A stretch of DNA of 45,905 nt, taken from assembly GCA_026394555.1 (NCBI GenBank), contig JAPKXZ010000003.1, positions 1 through 45,905 on the forward strand. Reading direction: 5' to 3'. The DNA is from Methanothrix sp. GTDB lineage: Archaea > Halobacteriota > Methanosarcinia > Methanotrichales > Methanotrichaceae. This document shows positions 7,826 to 15,868 of the stretch, piece after piece. Within the stretch, counting starts at the first letter, position 1. Every line of letters begins with the position of its first letter. Below the pieces are notes generated by a model that saw only the letters and a list, made by a program, of their open reading frames with translations, made no database searches and had not been told where the DNA came from. A program made the position numbers and the translations under genes.

Positions 7826-8257
7826 CTAAACGGGCTCACGATAGCACTGCAGTTGTTCCATACCTTTGATTCCACCTGGCCGCCATGGTAAAATGACCAC
7901 ATTGTCAGCCAGCTTTGAAGCGACTTCATCAATGTATTTCAATTCATTAACACCCCGAGTTGCAAGAAGCGGGTCGGTGGTTCCGGACAAGGCGAAACTC
8001 TGGTTGATGATCCAGGCAAATGGCTCAATTTGCGCCCGTCGCAGATCGTCCTGCAGGCGCGCCGCCTCGTGGACCGGGGTCGCCTCCAGCAGCGTCACCA
8101 AAAGAATTTTGGTAAATTCCGGATCACGTAAGCGTGGCAGAAGTTCTTTCACGTCTTCGGAAACACCATCCGAATTCTTTGCCACTTCTCGGTGATAGGA
8201 TTTTGTGGCATCCAGCAGGAGCAAGGTGTGGCCGGTCGGAGCGGTATCCAGCACTGC
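7826..8257 (-). pseudogene. arsA: arsA, C-terminal part (out of frame with the rest)
   Basis: Encodes the end of the second ATPase half of ArsA: VLDTAPTGHTLLLLDATKS, later WIINQSFALSGTTDPLL and VVILPWRPGGIKG. It continues the N-terminal fragment exactly where an extra 25-base inverted copy interrupts the gene, one frame over. Removing that insert joins GKDHFV directly to VLDTAPTGHT and restores an ArsA of about 590 aa, near the usual 583. The frame is open upstream to 8389, but residues before VLDTAP are junk from the other frame. Confidence 0.88.
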
Positions 8258-9626
8258 TGGATACCGCTCCGACCGGCCACACGAAGTGATCTTTCCCCAG
8301 GGCGACGACGTTGGCAAATGCCCGAAAGACAGCGATCTCTTCGATACAAGGAGAGCGAAGTTCTTCCTCCAGCAGAGCCATGTCTTCATCAGACAACGTT
8401 CCTTTTTTCTCTTTCAGAACGCTCTCGACATACTTGCGGTTTTCTTCTTTGGGATCAATTCGACTGACCTGAAGATTGAGGTACGGCCGGTCCAGCATAT
8501 CCTGAATGTGCGCAGCGGGATCGGTGGTGGACAGATGAACCGTATGCCCGCGACCGGCCAGTTCTATAGCTATGGCCACAGCCACAGAGGTCTTCCCGAC
8601 GCCGCCTTTGCCCATGGTCATAATGAGTCCCGTGCCGCGCTCCTCCAGGCTGTCCAGCAGTTTTTCCCATCTTCCTGTCTGAGTCAGGAGACGGTTGCTG
8701 CCGATTCGCAGTTTCTTCACAATATCCGGGTCGCTGATGACAGGTTTGCAGCGAATGTTTTCCCGAATGGCTTTGAGACCCGTCAAACCCTGTGGATTAA
8801 AGCCGACTATGGTACGTGGCAGCCGTGCCAGCCTTTCCGGCATAGAGGCTAAGGCCGCTTCGGCCTTGCGGGAAAAGGCTTTGGCGACAGGGTCCAATGA
8901 TATGGTTTGAAAAAGACCATTGATAATCAGGCGCTGATTCCTCATTCCTATTGCATAGAGTTCCGCACTGGCGCGAGCAGCTTCTCTGAGCGTGATCTCT
9001 TCGGCTCGGGCAACCAGGATAAGAAGCGTCTTTTGAGAATCTGTGAGCGACTTCACCGCTGCCTCATAAACAAGACGTTGATCCTTGAGGCCGGAAAGAG
9101 GACCTAGGCAGGAGCTGCCGCTGATATTAGCGATCACGAAATCGTTCCATGCCGCAGGCAGGCTGAGCAATCTTAAGGTGTGGCCCGTGGGCGCTGTATC
9201 GAGGACAACATGGTCGTAGTCCCTGGCGGCGCTGTCATCGCCTATGAACCGGGTGAATTCATTGAAGGCGGCGATCTCAACCGTACAGGCTCCTGATAAT
9301 TGTTCTTCGATGGATTGCACGGCTACGTCCGGCAATACACCCCGGTAAGGTCCCACGATCCTTTCTCGATATTCTGCGGCAGCCTGGACCGGATCGATGT
9401 TCATAGCCCACAGACCGGGCTGGTCATTGATCTGTGTAGGCTGACCGGTAAGAGGTGTTTCCAGCACCTCATCCAGGTTTGATGCCGGATCGGTGCTGAT
9501 CAACAAAACCTTTTTCCCCTGATCGGCCAGCGCATAGGCAACAACACAGGACATGGACGTTTTCCCGACACCACCCTTTCCGGTAAAAAATAGAAATCGG
9601 GGAACGCTTGCGATTAGCTTCTTCAT
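8124..9626 (-). CDS. arsA: arsA, arsenite-stimulated ATPase, N-terminal three quarters, frameshifted
   Basis: ArsA is the ATPase that powers arsenite export. The first half has the P-loop FFTGKGGVGKTSMSC and DTAPTGHTLRLLSLP. The second half starts near residue 330 with a second P-loop, MTMGKGGVGKTSVAVA. True homology runs to GKDHFV (about residue 447, near 8283); the last 50 or so codons after the inserted palindrome are missense. Start: ATG at 9626 overlapping the arsD stop (ATGA), not the TTG 24 bases upstream. The second half cannot be completed without frame recovery, so the gene is probably inactive unless the insert is a sequencing or assembly artefact. Confidence 0.9.
   Translation of the reverse strand: MKKLIASVPRFLFFTGKGGVGKTSMSCVVAYALADQGKKVLLISTDPASNLDEVLETPLTGQPTQINDQPGLWAMNIDPVQAAAEYRERIVGPYRGVLPDVAVQSIEEQLSGACTVEIAAFNEFTRFIGDDSAARDYDHVVLDTAPTGHTLRLLSLPAAWNDFVIANISGSSCLGPLSGLKDQRLVYEAAVKSLTDSQKTLLILVARAEEITLREAARASAELYAIGMRNQRLIINGLFQTISLDPVAKAFSRKAEAALASMPERLARLPRTIVGFNPQGLTGLKAIRENIRCKPVISDPDIVKKLRIGSNRLLTQTGRWEKLLDSLEERGTGLIMTMGKGGVGKTSVAVAIAIELAGRGHTVHLSTTDPAAHIQDMLDRPYLNLQVSRIDPKEENRKYVESVLKEKKGTLSDEDMALLEEELRSPCIEEIAVFRAFANVVALGKDHFVWPVGAVSSSAGYRSDRPHLAPAGCHKILSPRSGKEFGWCFRRRERTSATLT
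8226..8282. repeat. Perfect 57-bp palindrome that frameshifts arsA
   Basis: Two 28-base arms, beginning GTGTGGCCGGTCGG and ending CCGACCGGCCACAC, separated by a single C at 8254. The right arm plus flank is an inverted copy of the normal arsA sequence encoding LDTAPTGHT. Compared with the expected gene, 25 bases are extra, which shifts the frame. This matches templated quasi-palindrome mutagenesis, or a fold-back chimera in the data. Confidence 0.9.
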
Positions 9627-10123
9627 TTGCAGCATCCTTCGGCGCAGCAAACGTCGGGTCTCACAGTCTTATCATCAATTCCAAGCAAGGCAAATAGCTC
9701 TTCTGTCTTTGGATAACGTCCCGTTATCTTGAGGTCGTCGTTGATGAAGATTAATGGCAGTGCATCCTTGCCGAGTTTGGTCAACTGCTCCTTCACCTGC
9801 GAATTTTCCGCAAATGCCTGTGGTTGCTGGGAAAGGTTCCAGCGTTCAACTCCAATCCCGTGCTCCACGAGCGATTTCAATGCACTGGCAAATTCCACCA
9901 GCGCGCTGTTCACATTCGGCCCGCAGACGCCACTGGAGCAGCACATCGGCGGATCATAAACTTTTATCCAGATTTTCTTGTCTCCATGATATTCGGTTTC
10001 AACGGCTGGATTTTTCGGACTACAACAAGCATCTCCTGGGGCGCAACAACTGCCAGATTGGGTTATAGTTTTCAGGATGGACCCGAGCAGTCCATTTTTC
10101 TTTCCGGCATCATCTGCTTTCAT
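9623..10123 (-). CDS. arsD: ArsD arsenite metallochaperone
   Basis: 166 aa. The ATG at 10123 is preceded by GGGAGTG. The ArsD core has the three conserved cysteines in VYDPPMCCSSGVCG (61, 62, 67), with the same spacing as Cys12/13/18 of the classic protein. Those bind As(III) and pass it to ArsA. An N-terminal extension of about 50 residues adds GSCCAPGDACC, and the tail ends CCAEGCCK, giving further metal-binding pairs. Its stop overlaps the arsA start by four bases, so the two are translationally coupled. Confidence 0.92.
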   Translation of the reverse strand: MKADDAGKKNGLLGSILKTITQSGSCCAPGDACCSPKNPAVETEYHGDKKIWIKVYDPPMCCSSGVCGPNVNSALVEFASALKSLVEHGIGVERWNLSQQPQAFAENSQVKEQLTKLGKDALPLIFINDDLKITGRYPKTEELFALLGIDDKTVRPDVCCAEGCCK

Positions 10124-10140
10124 GCTTTTCACTCCCTTAT

Positions 10141-10857
10141 TCAAAACGTGCTGAGGAAATAGAATCCCACTCCGATCAAAACGACTCCTGCTACAAGTCG
10201 GATCGCAGCGTCCGCTTTTCTAAATCCGATAGCTGATTTGCCCAGAGTTACACCAAGCATTAGTGCTGCCAAAGGCAGGCTGAAGCCGACGGCGTAGGCG
10301 GCCAGGATGCCGAACATCCAGAGCGTATATCCCTGCAATACGGCAACTCCCAGGATGATGAAGATCCCAGGGTTACAGCCCAGAGAGCACACGCTTACCG
10401 CACCGCCTACAATGAGTCCGACTGCTGCTGCCCCCAGAAATCCTCGTTTTTGAGCTTTTTCTGCCTTGTTCTGTATCCCTGGGATCTTGAAAGGAAGGAG
10501 ATTCAGGGCACCAAGGCCAACGATGATGGCGACAACTCCCGCAAAGATCTTCCAGTAATTTCCAAGGACGCTTTGTGCGACCTGTCCGATCAGCCCGGCG
10601 ACGCTCCCTAAAATGAGCAGAGCAATGATCGAGCCGACCATGAAGAAAAACGCACCAAGCAGATTGGAACGTCGATCGTTTGTCTCTTGCATTCCGGCGT
10701 ATCCGACGATGGCGCCAAACACCGGCAATGTGCAACAGGTGCTCGCCACGGCACTGGCCAGGCCCAGAAGAAACGCCAATGGCAATGCCATTGGGCCCAT
10801 TCCGGCCTGTTCAAGCGCTGTCTTGGCCCATTCAGCAGGGTATAAAAGCCAGTCCAA
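10141..10857 (-). CDS. CcdA-like membrane protein, candidate ArsG-type arsenical efflux permease
   Basis: 238 aa, six or so hydrophobic helices. Cys pairs lie in ASTCCTLPVFGAIVGYAG and VCSLGCNPGIF, resembling the CcdA/DsbD membrane core. TTG start with AGGAGAGG upstream. It sits in an operon order AhpD-like, anchored Cys-rich protein, CcdA-like, arsD, arsA. That order resembles the arsEFG arrangement reported for aromatic-arsenical nitroreduction and efflux, in which ArsG is the permease. The ArsG name is inferred from context; an electron-transfer role like CcdA is the alternative. Confidence 0.75.
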   Translation of the reverse strand: MDWLLYPAEWAKTALEQAGMGPMALPLAFLLGLASAVASTCCTLPVFGAIVGYAGMQETNDRRSNLLGAFFFMVGSIIALLILGSVAGLIGQVAQSVLGNYWKIFAGVVAIIVGLGALNLLPFKIPGIQNKAEKAQKRGFLGAAAVGLIVGGAVSVCSLGCNPGIFIILGVAVLQGYTLWMFGILAAYAVGFSLPLAALMLGVTLGKSAIGFRKADAAIRLVAGVVLIGVGFYFLSTF

Positions 10858-10875
10858 TCCGACCTCTCCTTTTTA

Positions 10876-11517
10876 TCAGCAAGGCAGTGCACAGCCCCCT
10901 GGACTGCAGCTTGACGGGCGCGATGCCGCCACCAGGGATTGCAGCAGATTGCCTTCCGTTATATTAGTCGTAGCGACACTATTACCAGTCCCATTGACCA
11001 TTGCCAGTACGCATGGTGCGGGCACTTGACTGGTCACCGGGGCATAATCCACAGAGCTTTCGTCCAATACGAAGAAGGCCATCTTTGTACCCTGTGATTG
11101 CGCCTTTCCCGCCGCCGCTTCGATTTCCTTCTTGACACTCTCATCAGGTCTCTGACCCTTGGCGGGCAGATAAAGGAAGACCGCATCTTTCTGGACGGCT
11201 AATTCATTGAGAGAGGCGAGAGATTCAAGTGGCTTGCCCCAGAGCGAAGAATTTGCCTGATCAGTCTGGGGTGATGCCTTCGCGGCTACCAGCGATTTTG
11301 CAGTGAATGCATTCAGTCCCCCACCAGCTCCGGTTTCCGCTTTCTGCATGACGCTATTCGCCAAAACGATTGCGGCAGCGATGGCGACAACCAGACATAT
11401 GATCACCTTGCCCTTTGTGCCGATTTTGGTTGCCCCGCAATTGCACCCCGATCCGCATCCTGGTGCGCCTTCCGCCTGATTCGCAGATGAAGTCGGCTCC
11501 AATTTGTCATTTTCCAT
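10876..11517 (-). CDS. Membrane-anchored Cys-rich protein, candidate ArsF-like
   Basis: 213 aa with an excellent GGAGG site before the ATG. The cytoplasmic N-terminus has GCGSGCNCG, then one membrane helix (about residues 37-55), then an external domain of thioredoxin-like character (AVFLYLPAKGQRPDESV, KMAFFVLDESSVDYA) and a Cys-rich tail SSCSPGGCALPC. There is no standard CxxC active site in the domain body. Position between the AhpD-like and CcdA-like genes suggests an ArsF-type subunit; this is contextual. The Cys clusters on both sides of the membrane fit metalloid or electron hand-over. Confidence 0.65.
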   Translation of the reverse strand: MENDKLEPTSSANQAEGAPGCGSGCNCGATKIGTKGKVIICLVVAIAAAIVLANSVMQKAETGAGGGLNAFTAKSLVAAKASPQTDQANSSLWGKPLESLASLNELAVQKDAVFLYLPAKGQRPDESVKKEIEAAAGKAQSQGTKMAFFVLDESSVDYAPVTSQVPAPCVLAMVNGTGNSVATTNITEGNLLQSLVAASRPSSCSPGGCALPC

Positions 11518-11538
11518 GGCGTTACCTCCTTCTTATTG

Positions 11539-11799
11539 TTAGCTGCAGCAATTGCCTGCAGCATTGTCGCAACATGGGGAAGATTTGTTTTCCGGAGCTG
11601 CAACAACGCTTTCTGCAAACCTGTCCATGGCCGACATGGCCCCTTTCCGGATCATGCGTCCCACAGTGATGGCTTCATTGATCTCATCTTCTCCGATTCC
11701 AAGTTTTCTAGCCTTATCAACGTGAAAGACTAAGCAGGGCTGACAATGAGCGGCTAAGGACGCCCCAATGGCAATGAGTTCTTTTGTTTTTTCGTTCAT
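11539..11799 (-). CDS. AhpD/carboxymuconolactone-decarboxylase-like protein, candidate ArsE
   Basis: 86 aa from the ATG at 11799 (MNEKTKELIAIGASLAAHC), nine bases after GGAG; ATGs at 11805 and 11820 are alternatives. It carries the AhpD-type motif AAHCQPCLVFHVDKA (CxxC followed by His) and the usual helical body. The tail adds CCDNAAGNCCS, unusual for the family and suggesting metalloid binding. First gene of the leftward arsenic operon; 21 bases separate it from the next gene. Confidence 0.8.
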   Translation of the reverse strand: MNEKTKELIAIGASLAAHCQPCLVFHVDKARKLGIGEDEINEAITVGRMIRKGAMSAMDRFAESVVAAPENKSSPCCDNAAGNCCS

Positions 11800-11910
11800 T
11801 TTCATTTGCTCCTCTTCCATTTAGTTTCAGCTACAGTCGCAAGGGCACGAATTCTTTCAAGCATTCGGCGATTGCAGTTTAGCTTTTCGTCTCCTACTCA
11901 AACATGTGAG

Positions 11911-11926
11911 AATGCGCATATATGAA
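11911..11926 (-). promoter_or_regulatory. Promoter/operator-like element of the arsE-F-G-D-A-like operon
   Basis: Read on the minus strand this is TTCATATATGCGCATT, 14 of 16 bases identical to the element before the arsR at 6472. It combines a TATA-like core with an inverted repeat. Predicted start of transcription is near 11893, leaving a leader of roughly 95 bases. No other gene start lies nearby; the upstream gene ends at 12001. Confidence 0.5.
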
Positions 11927-12000
11927 TGTTGTGGCACGATGTATGTTATGATTTTTGGCCAGAAGCATCATTGTGCAGAAATATCTCCGCATTTCTTATC

Positions 12001-12900
12001 CTAAGCCACCAATATATTGGCCAGATATCCCGCAGCCACTGCTATTGCAAAGATGGTGAGCACAAAGGCTGCCAGCAGCTTCTTCTCGAATATGGCTGAG
12101 AGAAGCGTCAGCTCCGGGATGCTCGCCCCAGCTCCGCCGATAACCAGTGCCAGGACGGCCCCCACGCTCATGCCTTTCTCGATAAGTGCCAGGCCTATGG
12201 GGATCATGGTCTCCGCCCGGATGTAGATAGGAATACCGATGATGGCGGCCACAGGAACAGCCAGGGGATTGTCCGGCCCTGCGAAGCGTGAGATGATCTC
12301 CGTAGGAACGAATCCATGAATGAATGCTCCGATGCCTGCTCCAATAAGGAGATAGGGCACAAGCTGACGGAATAGGCCGAATGCGAATCCCGCAGAGCGC
12401 TGTATTCTCGATCTCGCGTCTGTTGCCTGCTGGCAGTCACAGCAGCTTCGTACTGCTGCCACGGATTTCACCTGGTCGGCGAAGCCGAGAGCGTCGAGCA
12501 AAAGGCCGATGGCAATTGCGCCCACGAAGGTGACGGCAAAATAGAGTGCAGCTACCTTCCAGCCCATCAGAATGATGAACAAGGATATTATCACCGGGTT
12601 TAGCAAGGGCGAAGCGAACAAGAATGCCATGGCAGATGCGAAGGGCACGCCGGCATTGAGCATGCCCAGGAGCATCGGTATGGTCGAGCAGGAGCAGAAT
12701 GGCGTGAGTGCGCCAAAACCAGCGCCAAGAATGCTGCCCAGGACTTTATGCTGTCCTCCCAGTGCCTTCTTTATGGTCTCATCGGGCACGTACTCCTGGA
12801 TCAGCCCCACGAGAAAGGTTATGCCTATGAATAAAACGATCAACTCTACAGCGATTTCCACGAAGAAATTCGCCGCTACAGCTAAGTTATTCCAGAACAT
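12001..12900 (-). CDS. DUF318/ArsP-like permease
   Basis: 299 aa, ATG at 12900 preceded by GAAGGA. Eight or more membrane helices in two halves. The first half has the family signature GALTPFCSCSTIPMLLGMLN followed by SPLLNPVI; a Cys-rich cytoplasmic loop reads RSCCDCQQATD. DUF318 permeases include ArsP, which exports trivalent organoarsenicals, and other thiophile exporters. It follows an arsR gene by 21 bases, supporting a metalloid or metal substrate. A second family member is at 19985. Confidence 0.85.
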   Translation of the reverse strand: MFWNNLAVAANFFVEIAVELIVLFIGITFLVGLIQEYVPDETIKKALGGQHKVLGSILGAGFGALTPFCSCSTIPMLLGMLNAGVPFASAMAFLFASPLLNPVIISLFIILMGWKVAALYFAVTFVGAIAIGLLLDALGFADQVKSVAAVRSCCDCQQATDARSRIQRSAGFAFGLFRQLVPYLLIGAGIGAFIHGFVPTEIISRFAGPDNPLAVPVAAIIGIPIYIRAETMIPIGLALIEKGMSVGAVLALVIGGAGASIPELTLLSAIFEKKLLAAFVLTIFAIAVAAGYLANILVA

Positions 12901-12921
12901 TTCAATTTCCTTCAAAATTTT

Positions 12922-13344
12922 TTATTGCTTTTTCTTTAGCGCTCTGGCCTGTTTGACCATTTCCACGACCGCACCATCTGCAAGCCGGTAATAGGACCAT
13001 TTGCCGTCTCTGCGCTCTTTGACAAGTCCTGCTTCTCTCAAGATGGACAAATGGTGGGAGGTGGAGGATTGGGGCTTTTTAAGGGCAGTCATAATCTCAC
13101 AGACACAGAGCTCTCCTTCTTTGAGCAGCTTCAGAATCCTGAGTCGGCAGGGGTCGGCAGCAGCCTTGAAGATCTCGACCTCTCCTTCAGGGCCTTCCAT
13201 CTCGATATTCTTCATCAATGAGGCGAGCTTCCTGGTCCTGGCCCTGGCTTTGTCAACGTCTCCAATGAGCCTGGCCAGGCTGCATATTGCTTCCTCATCG
13301 ATCTCAGAATCCTCATAAATCTGATTTGGCGAAGTTATTGGCAT
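12922..13344 (-). CDS. arsR: ArsR-family repressor of the DUF318 permease
   Basis: 140 aa, ATG at 13344 directly after GGAAGGTG. Same architecture as the repressor at 2189: N-terminal LARLIGDVDKARARTRKL, then EIFKAAADPCRLRILKLL, ELCVCEIMTALKKPQSSTSHHLSIL and KWSYYRLADGAVVEMV. The CVC metal site and PCRL are kept. Immediately upstream of the permease and likely autoregulatory. No clear dyad operator was seen. Confidence 0.9.
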   Translation of the reverse strand: MPITSPNQIYEDSEIDEEAICSLARLIGDVDKARARTRKLASLMKNIEMEGPEGEVEIFKAAADPCRLRILKLLKEGELCVCEIMTALKKPQSSTSHHLSILREAGLVKERRDGKWSYYRLADGAVVEMVKQARALKKKQ

Positions 13345-13424
13345 CACCTTCCGAAATAAGCATGCTGTAAGACTTTTCCAGGGCCCGGATAATCATCGAT
13401 CTACGCCTCATACTACTATTATCC

Positions 13425-13715
13425 TCATTTTTTCCTCACTTCGTAATACCTCTGATACTCTATCAAAAAGGCCTTCTTGTAGATCTCTTCGGCCCCATCG
13501 GCGATGAAATTAAGCTCCTTCAAGTCCTCGACCAGTTCATCTCCGGTAGAATCCTCTGGCGTCTTTCCCTTTTTGAAGTATTCCTGGAAGGTCTCGTCCA
13601 ATCCCATTATTCCAGTACTGCGTCCTCCCACATTGACCTGTCGCAAGCCGACGATGCGCGTGCCGCAGCATCCGCAGCCGCTGCTCTTGTTTCCGAAGAT
13701 TTTATCTTTCAACAT
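13425..13715 (-). CDS. Small Cys-rich protein with a CGCCG motif
   Basis: 96 aa from the ATG at 13715. The frame is open to 13805, but a TATA box (13744-13756) lies inside that extension, so the message probably begins near 13720 and translation at 13715 or 13724. The N-terminus MLKDKIFGNKSSGCGCCG is followed by GLRQVNVGGRSTGIMGLDETF, then an acidic helical tail. It resembles small thiol proteins I associate with ArsR/redox clusters, but I cannot name the family. Possibly a redox or metal-shuttling protein. Confidence 0.7.
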   Translation of the reverse strand: MLKDKIFGNKSSGCGCCGTRIVGLRQVNVGGRSTGIMGLDETFQEYFKKGKTPEDSTGDELVEDLKELNFIADGAEEIYKKAFLIEYQRYYEVRKK

Positions 13716-13743
13716 GGCTATCATCTGTAACGCATCAATATAG

Positions 13744-13756
13744 GTTGATATATAAG
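13744..13756 (-). promoter_or_regulatory. TATA box of the CGCCG protein gene
   Basis: On the minus strand CTTATATATCAACC preceded by GCAAGT, a typical BRE/TATA pair, about 30 bases before the ATGs at 13724 and 13715. It argues against the longer reading frame. Confidence 0.55.
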
Positions 13757-13960
13757 ACTTGCGGCGTGTGTTGATTAATTCTCTGAATTGATCTATCGCG
13801 ATCATAGAAAATACATGTTAGCAGATATAATTAGATATACTATTATTTATGACGATGATTTAAGATTAATTGTTCAAGCAAAGCTAAGCCCTGAAAAAAT
13901 ACGCATCAATATTTCCAGATATAATCCTTAAGTCCATGAACAAATTTGGCTCTCGTATAC

Positions 13961-15373
13961 TTAGCGGGAAAGATTGTTAGAATTAGTGCGCATAACTATC
14001 GATCTTATGCCATTTATAATCCATAAATGGTTATCTGTGGGTGCCGCTTGGAGGATTGCATTCAAGTAACTGGAACGACAATCGGATGAATCCTTTTGCC
14101 ATTGCAGTCTCTCATAGTTATTAATGAGCGCTTGATAAGCGGCATCATCGAACTCAAGATGATTTATGGAATCCCAATGTAGGAAGAGCCATTCATATCT
14201 AGCCTTCTTCAAATTGAGGATATTAATTTTGCTGCTCTCGAAATGGACATTCTTTTTAAACTGTGTATCCTGAAAATTGACCTTTTCGCTAAATGTCGAT
14301 CTGCTGAAATCCGCCGGACCATGGAAGCTGGCATTGCTGAAATCGGCGTCGTATGCGAACTGCGAACCTCCAAAATCGACAAATCCCAGGAAATTGCCTG
14401 CAGTGAAATCGGCAACTCCGCGAAACGATGTGTTATTTAAGGTGACACCAATTCGGAATTCGGATTGTCTGAAGGCTGCGCCTGCAAGGAAATTGCATTC
14501 GATAAACTCGACCAAATCATTAAACTTGGCCCTTGCGAAGAATGCCGGACCCATGAATTGGGCCTGTTTAAAGCAGGTATCTTTGTCAAACTGCGCAGAA
14601 ATGAAATCTATCGTATCGCTGAAGATAGGTCCTAGAAACTGAACCGATCCGGCGAAATGTGCCCCTTCGAATGAGGTCTCGTTTTTAAATTGAGTCTTAT
14701 TAAATTTTGCGACCTGGCGAAACATTGATCTCTTGAAGTTGGTATTTCCTTCAAAATATGTCTCGTTAAAGACGGCATTGCTAACGAATTGGCTGGAAAC
14801 GAATTCAACATCTGAGGAGAACTGAGCAAGGCAGAAATCTGCAATGCCGCCAAATTGAGTGCCAATGAAAAATACGGGCCTCTTGAAATAAGCCTGCAGA
14901 AAATTTGCCTTTCCGTTGAATCGTGATCCTGTGAAGCTTCCGGTCTTCATGAACATGGAATGAGCAAATGTTGCATCTCCCTTAAACGTGGAGTTCGTGA
15001 AGGATGCATTTTCTACAAAGAATGTATTCTCGAAGCTGACCTGTTTTTGAAATACAGTATTGTTGAAGTCCACCCGACCAGATATGATGGAATTTTTGAT
15101 TACGATCGAGGAATTGGCTTGCATCGGCTCATCGGATGGCGGCATCTCCACCTCAAATGGTATGCTCAAGATCTGCTTGGCAGTCAAGCCCAGCCGCTCT
15201 GATGTCAAATTGCCATTTATAACAACGTTATCGTATTCTGCGGGCAAGCCTAGCTTGATCTTGGCCATGACTTCGTCGGCTGCGATTGATGATGGCGATT
15301 CGCCAAGAGCCGCCCTAGGTGCGACAAAGAACAAAACCAGTCCCAAGAGGATAAGAGCAAAAGATGTTTTCAC
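13961..15373 (-). CDS. Secreted pentapeptide-repeat-like beta-helix protein
   Basis: 470 aa. GTG start at 15373 with GGAGGTG five bases upstream; the longer open frame has no such site. Signal peptide about residues 3-26. Residues about 80-400 are a long run of roughly ten-residue units of the type F...A.F..S.F (for example TFKGDATFAHSMF, SFTGSRFNGKANF, TSFRGVADF), the spacing of pentapeptide-type right-handed beta-helices. Many N-x-S/T sites suggest a glycosylated surface protein. The C-terminal 70 residues (YQALINNYERLQWQK) are helical. It lies at the 3' end of the rhodanese/ferredoxin gene run; function unknown. Confidence 0.75.
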   Translation of the reverse strand: MKTSFALILLGLVLFFVAPRAALGESPSSIAADEVMAKIKLGLPAEYDNVVINGNLTSERLGLTAKQILSIPFEVEMPPSDEPMQANSSIVIKNSIISGRVDFNNTVFQKQVSFENTFFVENASFTNSTFKGDATFAHSMFMKTGSFTGSRFNGKANFLQAYFKRPVFFIGTQFGGIADFCLAQFSSDVEFVSSQFVSNAVFNETYFEGNTNFKRSMFRQVAKFNKTQFKNETSFEGAHFAGSVQFLGPIFSDTIDFISAQFDKDTCFKQAQFMGPAFFARAKFNDLVEFIECNFLAGAAFRQSEFRIGVTLNNTSFRGVADFTAGNFLGFVDFGGSQFAYDADFSNASFHGPADFSRSTFSEKVNFQDTQFKKNVHFESSKINILNLKKARYEWLFLHWDSINHLEFDDAAYQALINNYERLQWQKDSSDCRSSYLNAILQAAPTDNHLWIINGIRSIVMRTNSNNLSR

Positions 15374-15468
15374 GGGCCACCTCCGTCCGGATATTCTTTT
15401 GAATTTAAACACATATAACAAGTGAAAAGGCTGCCCTAGTGAAAAAGATGCAGATCAGGCCGCTCACT

Positions 15469-15792
15469 CTAACAGCATCCCTGCTTTTCAGACTTTATGG
15501 CACCATCTTCTTCAAGCTGCCTCTTCACCTTGGACCAGATCTTCTCCTTTTTGTAAACCTCACGCAGCTCCTTGATGTCCGGGAAGCTAATGGCCTCGCC
15601 CATGCACAGATTGGCGCAGGTGGTGCAGCCCACCACGCATTGCAGGGGCCTCGATACTAACGGTCCTTCCTCGTTCCAATCATAGACCTTTCTTCCGCAG
15701 TTCATGCACATCCCGCACTTCACGCACTTATCGTAATTTATGGTGGGATGCCAGTTGATCTTCTCTCTCGGATATCCGACTAACCATGCCAT
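15469..15792 (-). CDS. Dicluster 4Fe-4S ferredoxin-like protein
   Basis: 107 aa with GAGGTG before the ATG. Two Cys quartets: Cys23, 26, 29, 32 (CVKCGMCMNCG) and Cys52, 56, 59, 63 (CVVGCTTCANLC), enough for two cubane clusters, then a basic helical tail ending GCC. The first quartet is CxxCxxCxxC rather than CxxCxxCxxxCP. Probably cytoplasmic, as no signal is visible. It follows the rhodanese gene by 76 bases and may supply electrons to the CcdA/thioredoxin relay; that link is inference. Confidence 0.8.
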   Translation of the reverse strand: MAWLVGYPREKINWHPTINYDKCVKCGMCMNCGRKVYDWNEEGPLVSRPLQCVVGCTTCANLCMGEAISFPDIKELREVYKKEKIWSKVKRQLEEDGAIKSEKQGCC

Positions 15793-15868
15793 TTATTTCA
15801 CCTCAAATCTTTCACAACTTCATTATCTGTTACATTAATTTAAAAAATACCGGTGAGGCCATCTAGCC

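Noticed and set aside
8192-8852. Plus-strand frames over the arsA palindrome
   Set aside because: They arise because the inverted 25-base copy lets frames run on; no homology to known proteins.
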